Assembly: GCA_029233965.1 (NCBI GenBank)
Contig: JARGOP010000026.1
Coordinates: forward strand, 1-60,755
Length of the DNA stretch: 60,755 nt
Direction: 5' to 3'
DNA from: Verrucomicrobiales bacterium
GTDB taxonomy: Bacteria > Verrucomicrobiota > Verrucomicrobiia > Verrucomicrobiales > DEV007
Part shown: positions 9,701-17,212 of the stretch, piece by piece
Layout of the letters: every line of letters starts with the position of its first letter
Numbering within the stretch: position 1 is the first letter of the stretch
The notes under the pieces: model-generated
What the model saw: the letters and a program-made list of their open reading frames with translations, nothing else
The model's database searches: none
Told to the model about the DNA's origin: nothing
Translations under genes and position numbers: made by a program

Positions 9701-10496
9701 CGGTCATTGCATCACCGTGACGGCCGGAACTTCAGAAGGGAAACTGAAGCTCGATTTCACCGGGACTTCGCTTCAGCATGCCGGCAATTTCAACGCCACC
9801 CCGGCGATCATTCAGAGTGCCGTGCTCTATGTCCTGCGACTCTGGACGCGGACAGAGGTTCCGCTTAATGAAGGAATGTTAGACCTGGTCGAAATCGTTC
9901 TGCCGGAGTGTTTTCTGAACCCGGCTTTCGATCCGGACCCAACCCGATGTCCCGCCGTCGTCGGTGGAAATGTCGAGACGAGCCAGCGGGTCGTCGATAC
10001 GCTGATCCGCGCCCTGAAAATCCAGGCATGCTCACAGGGCACGATGAATAATTTTCTCTTCGGCGACGAAAACTTCGGGTACTACGAAACGATCTGCGGC
10101 GGCACCGGAGCCGGCGAGGGCTACGCGGGAACGTCCGGGATCCACTCGCACATGACGAACACCGCGATCACCGACCCCGAGATTCTCGAGTATCGCTACC
10201 CGGTCCGTCTCCGCCGTTTTTCGATCCGGCGCGGCTCGGGAGGCCGGGGCAAATGGACCGGTGGTGATGGCATTGTCAGGGAAATCGAATTTCTGAAACC
10301 CCTCCAGGTTTCACTCCTGACCCAGCATCGCCTTGAAGCCCCCTACGGTCTCTCCGGAGGAAATGACGGGCAATGCGGAAGGCAAACGCTGAACGGCAGC
10401 GAACTGCCGGGAAGCGCAAGTTTCGCCGCCGCCCCCGGCGACGTTCTCATGATCGAAACGCCCGGCGGCGGCGGATACGGCCCCGATGGAACCTAA
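6777..10496 (+). CDS. 5-oxoprolinase / hydantoinase A-B fusion
   Basis: A protein of 1239 aa combining hydantoinase A (about residues 4-680) and hydantoinase B (about 720-1235), the layout of ATP-dependent 5-oxoprolinase, which opens 5-oxo-L-proline to glutamate. The ATP-binding motif DTGGTFTD is at residues 7-14, a second actin/hsp70-like motif FDMGGTSTDV lies near 345, and the HyuB half carries NHPAVGGSHLPDVT and a glycine-rich C terminus. Length matches full-length OPLAH-type enzymes. It starts 42 nt after the DUF1501 gene on the same strand and may share its transcript, though no link to polymer degradation is obvious. Hydantoinase or acetone carboxylase relatives normally split A and B, which favours 5-oxoprolinase. 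Confidence 0.92.
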   Translation: MFKLRVDTGGTFTDCWGLADGETTPRLAKVLSSGRLRVPVEKWLSPNTLEIEVPPSWQIKDAFFTGYKLGTAEESALVLSFDAERRRITLSRDLPPAASVDLFTREEAPVLGARLLTGTSLDEDFPALDFRLATTRGTNALLERKGAKVAFFTTEGFADLLTIRDQRRPDLFALQHERPRPLYTAVEEIPGRLDAGGRELEPLELDEAFDDRARTLLDSGIEVAAVALLHSYHNPAHEEAVKSRLLGLGFSHVSTSADLAPLIKLLPRAETCVANAYLQPVMQSFLDHIAGRMGDEGQLLTMTSAGGLEPITTYCPKDSLLSGPAGGVSGAAAIAESLGFQRILTFDMGGTSTDVARYDGNFQYRFEQLVGDAHLLSPALKIETVAAGGGSICQWKNGGLLVGPESAGADPGPACYGRGGPLTVTDVNLLLGRIDPDNFGIPLTRENLEAAGKAALQLQEAAGIESTILDRSFLHGLLDIAIEQMADAIRSISIRDGADPSEYALLAFGGAGPLHACDIAGRLDIDTVIIPAEAGLLSAYGLDCASVERFAETQMNRETGDPVLERLFSEIETEALDALRATGFEGSITQRLAELRLVGQDATLSIRLEKDRSLDELFTDEYRSTFGYDPPTDRAVEVVSYRAVAGTARRTGSASLPGPEDSTGFSPAPSPVPWIDRSALKPGHTVKGTVVIQDPYSTFFLKEAWETTVAENGSLVAKRNAVTTTNQPERPPQIVQELFRHRFDQMVIEMGTMLQRSAISTNVKERADFSCALLNGNGELITSAPHIPVHLGALGVCVRIVNEAIEMGPGDTIVTNHPAVGGSHLPDVTLITPVFTAGIDKPVAFIANRAHHAEIGGITPGSMPPHAKSLAEEGVVIPPTHLMRAHESCFDQVSELLTSGPYPTRNLKDNLADLNAQLAANRRGAALLGQMITDNGPGEVDAQMQHLKDRSREAFAARLEKATIPNATATERLDDGHCITVTAGTSEGKLKLDFTGTSLQHAGNFNATPAIIQSAVLYVLRLWTRTEVPLNEGMLDLVEIVLPECFLNPAFDPDPTRCPAVVGGNVETSQRVVDTLIRALKIQACSQGTMNNFLFGDENFGYYETICGGTGAGEGYAGTSGIHSHMTNTAITDPEILEYRYPVRLRRFSIRRGSGGRGKWTGGDGIVREIEFLKPLQVSLLTQHRLEAPYGLSGGNDGQCGRQTLNGSELPGSASFAAAPGDVLMIETPGGGGYGPDGT

Positions 10497-10574
10497 CATT
10501 CAACGCTCAAGGCCGGGCCACTTGCACACTGGAAGTTTGACGTTCGACCTTGCACCTTGTCATCGCAGACGATG

Positions 10575-11855
10575 CTACACTTCCCAACCGGCGCGATAGC
10601 TTTCGCGGCTCCACAATTTCTCCCCGGCAGGATTTTCGACCAGCTTTCCGGTGGCCGAATCGACCTCGACGGCGCCGTTGGTGCGATAGGCGATGTTTCC
10701 GAGGTGGCATAGCATCGCACTGATCTGACCATCCTTGATCGGCTGGTTCAGGGTCTCCCCTTCCCGGATCGCATTCGCGAAGTTCGTGAAATGGGGAATG
10801 TCGCTCGGCGGATCGACGTTTTTCCCGATCTCTTTGCCGTTCAGATCAAAAATCGTGTAGTTCGCGCTGCTGAAGTCGAGCTTGCCTCCTTCGCCATAGA
10901 TGGAAACGAAGCTCTGCTCTTCGGGCTTACGTCGATGGCAGGAGCTTCCCTCCCAACTCATGCCGACGTCACCGTAATCGTAGATCGCCGATGCCGTGTC
11001 CGGAGTCTCCTGGTCATCATCAAAGTGATAGCGCCCCCCATTGCAGGTGATGCGATCGGGGTAATCGATTCCCATCGCCCAGCGCGCCACGTCAAGGGAA
11101 TGGACTCCGTTGTTCGCCAGTTCGCCCCCTCCATAGAGCCAGTGCCAGTGCCAGTTGTAATGAACGAGATTGTCCTTGTAAGGCTGATCCGGAACCGGTC
11201 CCTGCCACATTTCCCAATCCAGTCCCGCAGGAGGATCAACGAGTTTTCCCTTTCCGATCGAAGGCCTCGTGCTGCTGTAAAAACAACGGGCATACTTGAG
11301 CTTCCCGATGACGCCCTCCCGCAGTTTCTGAACCGCCTCGATCATGGCCGGGTAGGAGCGCCGCTGAGTTCCCATCTGCACCTGGCGTCCGGTTTCCCCC
11401 GCGACCTCAACGAGTTTCATGGCCTCGTGCGCGTCGTAGCTGCCCGGCTTTTCCACGTAGACATGCTTGCCGGCGCGACAGGCGAGGATCGCTGCCGGAG
11501 TGTGCCAGAAGTTGGGGGCGGCAATTGAAATCGCGTCGATGTCCGGATCATCGAGAATGCGCCGGAAATCGGTGACCTTCTGAGGCTCTTTGGCCTGACG
11601 ATCTTTCATCGTGTTGGCTCCGGTAAGCAAACGGGCGTCATCCACGTCGCAGACGTAGGCAATCTCCGTGTTCGGCACATCGAGATACGCCTTGATATGT
11701 CCTTTTCCCCGACTCAACCCCATGACGCCGACGCGCAATCTTGAATTGGCTCCTTTTGCCTGCCCGAGAAGAAGATTGGGAGCAGCGATGGCGGCGGTAG
11801 CGGCTATGCTGCCGGCAGTGACGAAAGTACGGCGGGAGATATTTTCCTGACTCAT
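10575..11855 (-). CDS. Gfo/Idh/MocA oxidoreductase with Tat signal
   Basis: A protein of 426 aa. A twin-arginine signal (RRTF, arginines 8-9, then an Ala-rich segment) precedes a Rossmann NAD(P)-binding domain from about residue 40 (RVGVMGLSRGKGH) and the catalytic-type EKP motif at 135-137. The C-terminal half is the usual alpha/beta substrate domain. Family members oxidise or reduce sugars and inositols, often with bound cofactor when exported. The substrate cannot be told from sequence. It is monocistronic and diverges from the glycosyltransferase at 11988 across 132 bp that must hold both promoters. The intergenic stretch at its 3' end (10497-10574) holds no gene. Confidence 0.93.
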   Translation of the reverse strand: MSQENISRRTFVTAGSIAATAAIAAPNLLLGQAKGANSRLRVGVMGLSRGKGHIKAYLDVPNTEIAYVCDVDDARLLTGANTMKDRQAKEPQKVTDFRRILDDPDIDAISIAAPNFWHTPAAILACRAGKHVYVEKPGSYDAHEAMKLVEVAGETGRQVQMGTQRRSYPAMIEAVQKLREGVIGKLKYARCFYSSTRPSIGKGKLVDPPAGLDWEMWQGPVPDQPYKDNLVHYNWHWHWLYGGGELANNGVHSLDVARWAMGIDYPDRITCNGGRYHFDDDQETPDTASAIYDYGDVGMSWEGSSCHRRKPEEQSFVSIYGEGGKLDFSSANYTIFDLNGKEIGKNVDPPSDIPHFTNFANAIREGETLNQPIKDGQISAMLCHLGNIAYRTNGAVEVDSATGKLVENPAGEKLWSRESYRAGWEV

Positions 11856-11987
11856 GAATTTCAGCGTAACTAAGCCTCAGGCAGTTTCGCAATCTTCTTG
11901 AGAGGCGCAACTGCGGTCGATCTGATCGGGCGAAACCGAAATTTGGTTGCGTCACCACCCTCCTTCCCGTAAACCAGCGTCTCACAA

Positions 11988-13613
11988 ATGAAACCACTCT
12001 TTGCCATCAGCCTGATTCTGATGACCTGGTCCCTGATTTATTTCAGCTTTCTCGGCGAGAGGGAACTCAGGGGAGAGGAGGGCCGTCGTATCATACCGGC
12101 GCAGGAGATGATCCAAAACGATCAGTGGGTCGTGCCAACGCTCGCGGGAGAGGCCTACGGCAATAAACCACCTCTCATCAACTGGGTCATCGCCGGGTCT
12201 TTCCTCCTCACCGGATCTCAAAGTGAATTAGCGGCAAGACTTCCCTCTGTTCTGAGCCTTCTCGCTCTTGCTCTGGCGACTTTTTTCACCCTGCAAACTC
12301 ACTACGGGGTCAAGAGGGCCGTTTCCGTCGCCTTAATTATCCTGACGGCAGGATCGATGATCGAAAAGTGTCGCATGGCGGAGATCGAATCGGTCTTCAT
12401 CATGCTCTTCGGCTTCGCCTGTCTTTCCTGGATCACTCTCTGGACTTCCGGAAAATCCCCCTGGCTCATCTGGACGGTTCCTTATCTCTTTATTGGCATC
12501 GGCTCTCTTGCCAAAGGGCCGGTTCACCTGATCTTCTGGATTCTCTTTCTCATCCCCGTCCTGCGTTCCGCCCGTTCGCTGCGGGAACTCTTCCATCCCG
12601 CCCATCTCGTCGGTCTTTTTATCATGGCCGCTGTCGCGCTGCCGTGGGTGTTTGCCAATCTCGCTGCCGTCGAAAAACCGGATGATTCCGTGGGAAACTG
12701 GATCAACGAAATCACGAAGCGGGCCGATTTTTCGCCGGAGGCCCTCAAGGGATGGATGACTCACCCCCTTGAAATTCTCATCAACTTTTTCCCGTGGACC
12801 ATCCCTCTGCTTTTCTCACTCTGGTGCCTGCGTAAGAAGGAAAAACCAAGTCTTCCACTCCCGAAATGGGATGCGGTCGCGCGGGGATGCTTCTGGAGCG
12901 GCATCCTGACTGCGCTCGCTTTGCTTTCAATCCCCGGCGGGCTCCCCCGCTATCTTCTCCCGCTCTACGTCCCGGTTGCGATTGCCGTTGTGACACTCTA
13001 TTTCAAGGTCGATGAAAAGCCCCGCGCTGCTTACGAAAGATTCGTTTACCGGTCGCTCCTCATCCTGACTGTGATCCTCTTTCTCGTAATGACAGGAGGC
13101 ACTGTGGTCTCGATCCAACGGGGCCTGAATCCGATGTGGTTTCCGCTGGTACTCTCCGTGGTGCTCCTCGCGGGTTTCATGGTTTGGATTTTCAAAGAGA
13201 AAACGAAGCCCGGAGTGTTTATTTCAACTCCATTGGCCATGGCCATCGCCTACTTTTTCATCAGCTCCGTCTCGCTCCCCTTCGAACGCGAGCACTACCA
13301 GTTCCGTTCCGGAGCGGCTGAAATCCGGGATCTCACTGCCGAAATCGAAGGGAAGCGAGTGTTTTACGCAGACTCCGAGTATCGCAACAGCCACCCGAAA
13401 CACCTCCGCCTCCTCTATTACCTCGGAGATGATTTTGTCGATCAGGGAGAGTCAAAGCAACTTCCGGATGAGACCCGCTTTCTGATCGGGAGGAAAGGCT
13501 CCGCCGCAGCCATGGAAACCCTGGCCGCGAGATTCGGGATTCAACGGAAAGTCGAGCTGGAGGTGGACGGGCTTACCCTCACCGCACTCTTTCTGGGACC
13601 GGGGGAAAGCTGA
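11988..13613 (+). CDS. ArnT-like glycosyltransferase family 39 membrane protein
   Basis: An integral membrane protein of 541 aa with about ten or more hydrophobic spans. The first periplasmic loop carries GERELRGEEGRR, matching the GT39/ArnT/PMT pattern in which an acidic pair binds the polyprenyl-phosphate sugar donor, followed by YGNKPPLINWVIA. The C-terminal part (about residues 430-541) is soluble. Family members move a sugar from an undecaprenyl or dolichyl carrier to lipid A or protein. Acceptor unknown. Its stop codon directly abuts the stop of the convergent gene at 13614, leaving no spacer for a dedicated terminator. Confidence 0.87.
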   Translation: MKPLFAISLILMTWSLIYFSFLGERELRGEEGRRIIPAQEMIQNDQWVVPTLAGEAYGNKPPLINWVIAGSFLLTGSQSELAARLPSVLSLLALALATFFTLQTHYGVKRAVSVALIILTAGSMIEKCRMAEIESVFIMLFGFACLSWITLWTSGKSPWLIWTVPYLFIGIGSLAKGPVHLIFWILFLIPVLRSARSLRELFHPAHLVGLFIMAAVALPWVFANLAAVEKPDDSVGNWINEITKRADFSPEALKGWMTHPLEILINFFPWTIPLLFSLWCLRKKEKPSLPLPKWDAVARGCFWSGILTALALLSIPGGLPRYLLPLYVPVAIAVVTLYFKVDEKPRAAYERFVYRSLLILTVILFLVMTGGTVVSIQRGLNPMWFPLVLSVVLLAGFMVWIFKEKTKPGVFISTPLAMAIAYFFISSVSLPFEREHYQFRSGAAEIRDLTAEIEGKRVFYADSEYRNSHPKHLRLLYYLGDDFVDQGESKQLPDETRFLIGRKGSAAAMETLAARFGIQRKVELEVDGLTLTALFLGPGES

Positions 13614-14108
13614 TTACATCCCCGATTCCTGGATCGTGCGCTGGAGCGCCATCTGGAAAGATCTCATCTCGCTCTCACTGGGACGAAAGCCCGGCTCAGA
13701 CGGATCCATCCCGAGGCGGCCCATTTGATCCAGCCACCAGGCTGCGGTCTGACCGCCACTGAAGGTCGCCTGCCCACTGATCAACGCATCGGGCCTGAGC
13801 ACGGTATCGACTGTGACCATAACCTCTTCCCCGCCTGCAGGCATCTCCGACCCCGGAGGAGCTTCGGCCTCTTCCGAAGCCTCATCGCCTTCGACCTCAG
13901 GCTCCTCTTCTTTCTCAGGCTCGGGCACCTCAATGGGCTTCAGCTCAATCCTCAAGTCCTCGAGGAGAAACCGGGTTTCGAGATAAGTTACCTTGATCTC
14001 AAACTCGCTCGTGAGGCGTTGTTGAATCTCGGAAAGCTCTGCGCCTTCCTCCGCCCATTGCCGGATGATCTCAATCTGTTCGTCGGTCAGGGATTTCGCA
14101 GTGCTCAT
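13614..14108 (-). CDS. Conserved hypothetical protein, 164 aa
   Basis: A small soluble protein without signal peptide. Residues 1-55 look like a helical, helix-turn-helix-like module (LTDEQIEIIRQWAEEGAELS). A Glu/Pro-rich acidic linker follows (about 60-90), then a beta-rich C-terminal part (VTVDTVLRPDALISG). The modular look suggests a DNA- or protein-binding head joined to a separate domain, but I do not recognise a named family. I chose ATG 14108; a GTG at 14126 would add six residues and place the start inside the upstream region shared with the divergent methyltransferase. Confidence 0.75.
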   Translation of the reverse strand: MSTAKSLTDEQIEIIRQWAEEGAELSEIQQRLTSEFEIKVTYLETRFLLEDLRIELKPIEVPEPEKEEEPEVEGDEASEEAEAPPGSEMPAGGEEVMVTVDTVLRPDALISGQATFSGGQTAAWWLDQMGRLGMDPSEPGFRPSESEMRSFQMALQRTIQESGM

Positions 14109-14191
14109 TGTCGAAGAAGCTGTCACCGTCTGCGAAAAGGTCCAGTGCGAAATACGAGTTCGTGCGTATCGTTTCCCACACCGTAAAGAAC

Positions 14192-14794
14192 ATGGATTGG
14201 GAAAATCACTACCTCGACAACGACACTCCCTGGGATAAAGGAACCGCTGCCCCGCCCTTGCTGGAATGGATCAAAGCGAACCCCGGGATCATCTCCGGAA
14301 GGGTCCTGATTCCGGGATCAGGCAAGGGCCATGACGGCGTCGCGCTCGCTGAATTGACGGATGCCACGCAAGTGCTTGGTCTGGACATTTCACCCCGCGC
14401 GGTGGAGTTGGCCAATCTCGAAAACGGATCCGACCGCTTCCAATCCGAAGTCGGAGACCTCTTCGATCTGTCCGTCGTCCACCAGTCCGCATTCGATTGG
14501 GTCTGGGAGCACACCTGCTTCTGCGCGATCGATCCGGAGATGCGGGACGCCTATGTCGAAGCGGTTCATCTTGCCCTGAAACCGGAAGGGCAGCTTCTCG
14601 CGGTGTTCTATCGTGATCCTTACGATGAAGAGCACCGCCCCGGTGAAGGGCCGCCCCACGGCACCAGCCTGGAGGAACTCGTGGAACTCTTCGAGGGATC
14701 CGGTCGATTTCAGATTCTCGAAAGTTATGTCCCCGAGACCAGCTATGAGGGCCGCGAAGGACTCGAGCAGTTCATGCGCCTTCGCCCCTTGTAG
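14192..14794 (+). CDS. TPMT-superfamily SAM-dependent methyltransferase
   Basis: A protein of 200 aa in the thiopurine S-methyltransferase-like class. It opens with the family's substrate region (WENHYLDNDTPWDKGTAAPP), then the SAM-binding glycine loop VLIPGSGKGHDG, the acidic strand end LGLDISPRA, and WVWEHTCFCAI. Members methylate small thiols, thiocyanate, halides, tellurite or arsenicals; the substrate is not predictable here. The frame extends upstream to 14108, but ATG 14192 puts the WExxY motif near the N terminus as in homologues and clears the divergent gene. It is monocistronic. Confidence 0.88.
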   Translation: MDWENHYLDNDTPWDKGTAAPPLLEWIKANPGIISGRVLIPGSGKGHDGVALAELTDATQVLGLDISPRAVELANLENGSDRFQSEVGDLFDLSVVHQSAFDWVWEHTCFCAIDPEMRDAYVEAVHLALKPEGQLLAVFYRDPYDEEHRPGEGPPHGTSLEELVELFEGSGRFQILESYVPETSYEGREGLEQFMRLRPL

Positions 14795-14806
14795 CGAGGT
14801 TCGAGG

Positions 14807-14822
14807 CGGGTTTGGCAACCCG
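14807..14822 (+). terminator. Possible terminator hairpin
   Basis: CGGGTT and AACCCG form a 6-bp stem with a TGGC loop 13 nt after the methyltransferase stop, between convergent genes. The following bases are pyrimidine-rich (TCCTCCCTTC) but are not a true T-run, so this is weak. Confidence 0.3.
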
Positions 14823-14843
14823 TCCTCCCTTCAGCGAACTTTT

Positions 14844-15293
14844 CTAGAGTGCTTCAAATCGAGTGCCCGGACCTCCCTGTTCCGGCTCGATAATGGCTCC
14901 TGCCTCGTAGGTAACGACACAGTTGGTCGCCGGATGCGAGAAGCCGCGGAAGTGCCCCCCGGATTGAATTTTGAACGTGTTACTCTCCCCCGCATGAGCC
15001 GTGAGGGATCCTCCGGTCTGCACGATGTAGTGGCAATCCTTCCCGCCCGCACCAATCACCTGGGCACCCGTCGGAACGATAAACGTCGCGCCCACTTCGT
15101 CCGGATAGAACAGCGTTCCCTCGACCGTGATGGTGGGTCCCGAGACAGCCTCGCCGGTGTCCATGGTCTCGCATTGAGCCAGGATGAGGGCGAGGGCGAT
15201 CACACCGAGGCTTGCAAGGACCTTTTTCAGGGACCGGGAAAAGATTGAAGGTGGGGATTTCAATTTGATGCCCAAACTTGTTGCGATTACCAC
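14844..15293 (-). CDS. Small predicted lipoprotein
   Basis: A frame of up to 149 aa from GTG 15293; a TTG at 15263 is another possible start. A positively charged stretch (SRSLKKV) and hydrophobic run (GVIALALILAQC) end in a lipobox-like Cys at about residue 41, giving a mature lipoprotein of about 109 aa. The mature part is Gly/Thr-rich and beta-like with two remaining Cys, and resembles short repeats of a beta-helix or cupin-like sheet (GGSLTAHAGESNTFKIQSGG). No named family recognised. It is divergent from the alcohol dehydrogenase at 15319. Confidence 0.7.
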   Translation of the reverse strand: MVIATSLGIKLKSPPSIFSRSLKKVLASLGVIALALILAQCETMDTGEAVSGPTITVEGTLFYPDEVGATFIVPTGAQVIGAGGKDCHYIVQTGGSLTAHAGESNTFKIQSGGHFRGFSHPATNCVVTYEAGAIIEPEQGGPGTRFEAL

Positions 15294-15318
15294 TTGGCTT
15301 CAAGTCTCAAATTTTCCG

Positions 15319-16350
15319 ATGAAAGCTCTTACCCTGACCGCCTACAACCAGTTCGAATTCGGCGATGCCCCCGATCCTGAAATTGGGGAAAACGAAGTGC
15401 TCATCTCGGTGAAAGCCTGCGGCATCTGCGGTTCGGACATTCATGGCATGGATGGAAGCTCCGGACGGCGCATTCCTCCGATCATCATGGGGCATGAGGC
15501 TTCCGGCGAGATCACGGCAATGGGGTCCGCCGTTTCCGGATGGTCCCTCGGCGACCGCGTCACCTTCGATTCCACGGTGTACTGCGGCGAATGCGAATCC
15601 TGTAAGAGCGGTCAGATCAATCTCTGCCCGGATCGAAACGTGCTCGGCGTCTCCTGTGATGACTACCGCCGCCATGGAGCTTTCGCGGAGCTGGTCAAGG
15701 TCCCTCAGCACATTCTCTGCAAGATTCCCGAGTCAGTCAGCTACGAGCACGCCGCCTTCGCAGAGCCTGTCTCGATCGCCCTTCACGGGGTAAACCGGGT
15801 CCCCTTGAAACCGGGTGATTCCGCTGTCGTGATCGGGGCCGGCCTCATCGGCCTTCTCGTCGTTCAGGCGCTGAAAGCCAAAGGAGCGGGTATTGTCATT
15901 GCTGTCGACCTCGACGAAAAACGACTCGCTCTCGCCAAAGAACTCGGAGCCGACGCCGCTCTCCTTTCCAGTGATGAAGTGCCTGCGCAGGTTCGTGAGA
16001 TTGTGGGGAATGATGACGGTGCCGACGTCGCGATCGAGGTCGTTGGATTCGGTCCCACGATTCAGCTGGCGATCCATTCAGTCCGCAAAGGAGGCAGTAT
16101 CGGATGTGTCGGGAATCTCAAGGCGGAAGTCCCCTTTCCCCTCCAGGCGGTCGTGACCCGGGAGCTCAGTGTCTTCGGCAGCTGTGCCTCCGCCGGTGAA
16201 TATGCGGAAGCGGTCGAAGCCGTCGCGAATGGTTCGATCCAGGTTGAGCCGCTCATTTCCGCGACCGTCGATCTGGCGGAAGGCGGAGAGTGGTTTCACA
16301 AGCTTCACAAAAATGAGGAAGGCCTCATGAAGGTGATTTTGAAACCCTGA
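15319..16350 (+). CDS. Zinc-dependent medium-chain alcohol dehydrogenase
   Basis: A protein of 343 aa of the MDR superfamily, closest in style to polyol and sorbitol/galactitol-phosphate dehydrogenases. Catalytic zinc ligands are C37 (GICGSD) and H59/E60 (GHE). The structural zinc site is C89, C92, C95 and C103. The Rossmann motif VVIGAGLIGLL lies near 175. It oxidises an alcohol or sugar alcohol with NAD(P); substrate unknown. ATG 15319 is preferred because the family begins with MKAL; the frame upstream would run into the divergent lipoprotein. It converges on the AraC regulator with an 18-nt gap. Confidence 0.93.
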   Translation: MKALTLTAYNQFEFGDAPDPEIGENEVLISVKACGICGSDIHGMDGSSGRRIPPIIMGHEASGEITAMGSAVSGWSLGDRVTFDSTVYCGECESCKSGQINLCPDRNVLGVSCDDYRRHGAFAELVKVPQHILCKIPESVSYEHAAFAEPVSIALHGVNRVPLKPGDSAVVIGAGLIGLLVVQALKAKGAGIVIAVDLDEKRLALAKELGADAALLSSDEVPAQVREIVGNDDGADVAIEVVGFGPTIQLAIHSVRKGGSIGCVGNLKAEVPFPLQAVVTRELSVFGSCASAGEYAEAVEAVANGSIQVEPLISATVDLAEGGEWFHKLHKNEEGLMKVILKP

Positions 16351-16368
16351 TCCGGTTCGCGGAAATTC

Positions 16369-17112
16369 CTACCGGTATTCCTTGCGATAATACATCGGGG
16401 TCATTCCCATGTGTTTCCTGAACTGACGGGAAAACGCCGCCTGATCGTAGAAACCCAGATCCGTGGCGATGTCTGCGATCGGCTTCTTCGAACTCCGGAG
16501 TTCGTCACAAGCCGCGTGCACCCTCATTTTGATGATGTATTGCTGCGGCGGGGTCTTGAGATATTCCTTAAACTTCCGCTCAAACTGCCGGACCGATAAG
16601 CCGCATTTTTCGGCGAGCCGGGGAATCGGAATCTCCCGGTTGAAATTGGCTCCGATGAAATTCAACGCAGGCGAAATATCGGAATCGGCGGGGAGAAGTT
16701 CCCGCTGCTGATCGTAATCCTGAATCGTCCCCATCACTCCAATCGTTTTTCCCTCTTTCGAAAAGATGGGAATCTTGTTCGTCAGGAACCAGGCGGGAAT
16801 GCCCTGCCGACTGATGAACACCTCGACGATTTCCAGCATCGGCTCGCCGGATTCCGCGACATGGAGATCATCCTGACGAAACTTTTCGGCAAGACTTCGC
16901 GGAAGCAGCTCAAAGTCGGTAACCCCCCAGAAATCTTCCTCATTCTGATATCCATACAGGTCGAGGAGGGCACGATTGGCGGCCAGAAGCCGACCGTCGA
17001 GATCCTTGGCGAAGAAAAGGACTCCGGGAAGATGATCAAAAAGAAGCTGAAACGATAGATCCGGTCGGATCTCGTTCAGGAAGTGTTTTCTCAATTCCAG
17101 AGGATTCATCAT
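16369..17112 (-). CDS. AraC-family regulator with N-terminal PAS domain
   Basis: A protein of 247 aa. Residues 18-130 form a PAS/PAC sensor (DHLPGVLFFAKDLDGRLLAANRALLDLYGY...IGVMGTIQDYDQQ). Residues 145-245 form a two-helix-turn-helix AraC DNA-binding domain (LSVRQFERKFKEYLKTPPQQYI, DLGFYDQAAFSRQFRKHMGMTPMYYR). A PAS sensor is used in place of the more common cupin. It converges on the alcohol dehydrogenase, and its promoter lies in the 100-bp gap shared with the divergent gene at 17213. Ligand and targets unknown. Two consecutive ATG codons (17112, 17109) could serve as start. Confidence 0.92.
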   Translation of the reverse strand: MMNPLELRKHFLNEIRPDLSFQLLFDHLPGVLFFAKDLDGRLLAANRALLDLYGYQNEEDFWGVTDFELLPRSLAEKFRQDDLHVAESGEPMLEIVEVFISRQGIPAWFLTNKIPIFSKEGKTIGVMGTIQDYDQQRELLPADSDISPALNFIGANFNREIPIPRLAEKCGLSVRQFERKFKEYLKTPPQQYIIKMRVHAACDELRSSKKPIADIATDLGFYDQAAFSRQFRKHMGMTPMYYRKEYR

Positions 17113-17212
17113 CTCAATTGAAAGGAATTTACGCCCCGGATCGTAAAAATATGGTGCACGAATTCACGCCACCTGTGGAAAATTAAGAAAACCATTCTAA
17201 GATAAGGTCAAC

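Noticed and set aside
10497-10574. Repetitive-looking stretch with GACGTTCGACCTTGCACCTTG-like elements after 5-oxoprolinase
   Set aside because: The units are too degenerate to define a repeat by eye and I see no second copy in the window.
13611-13616. Abutting stop codons of the glycosyltransferase and the convergent gene
   Set aside because: Zero spacing between convergent stops is unusual but common enough in dense genomes; no regulatory role can be read from it.
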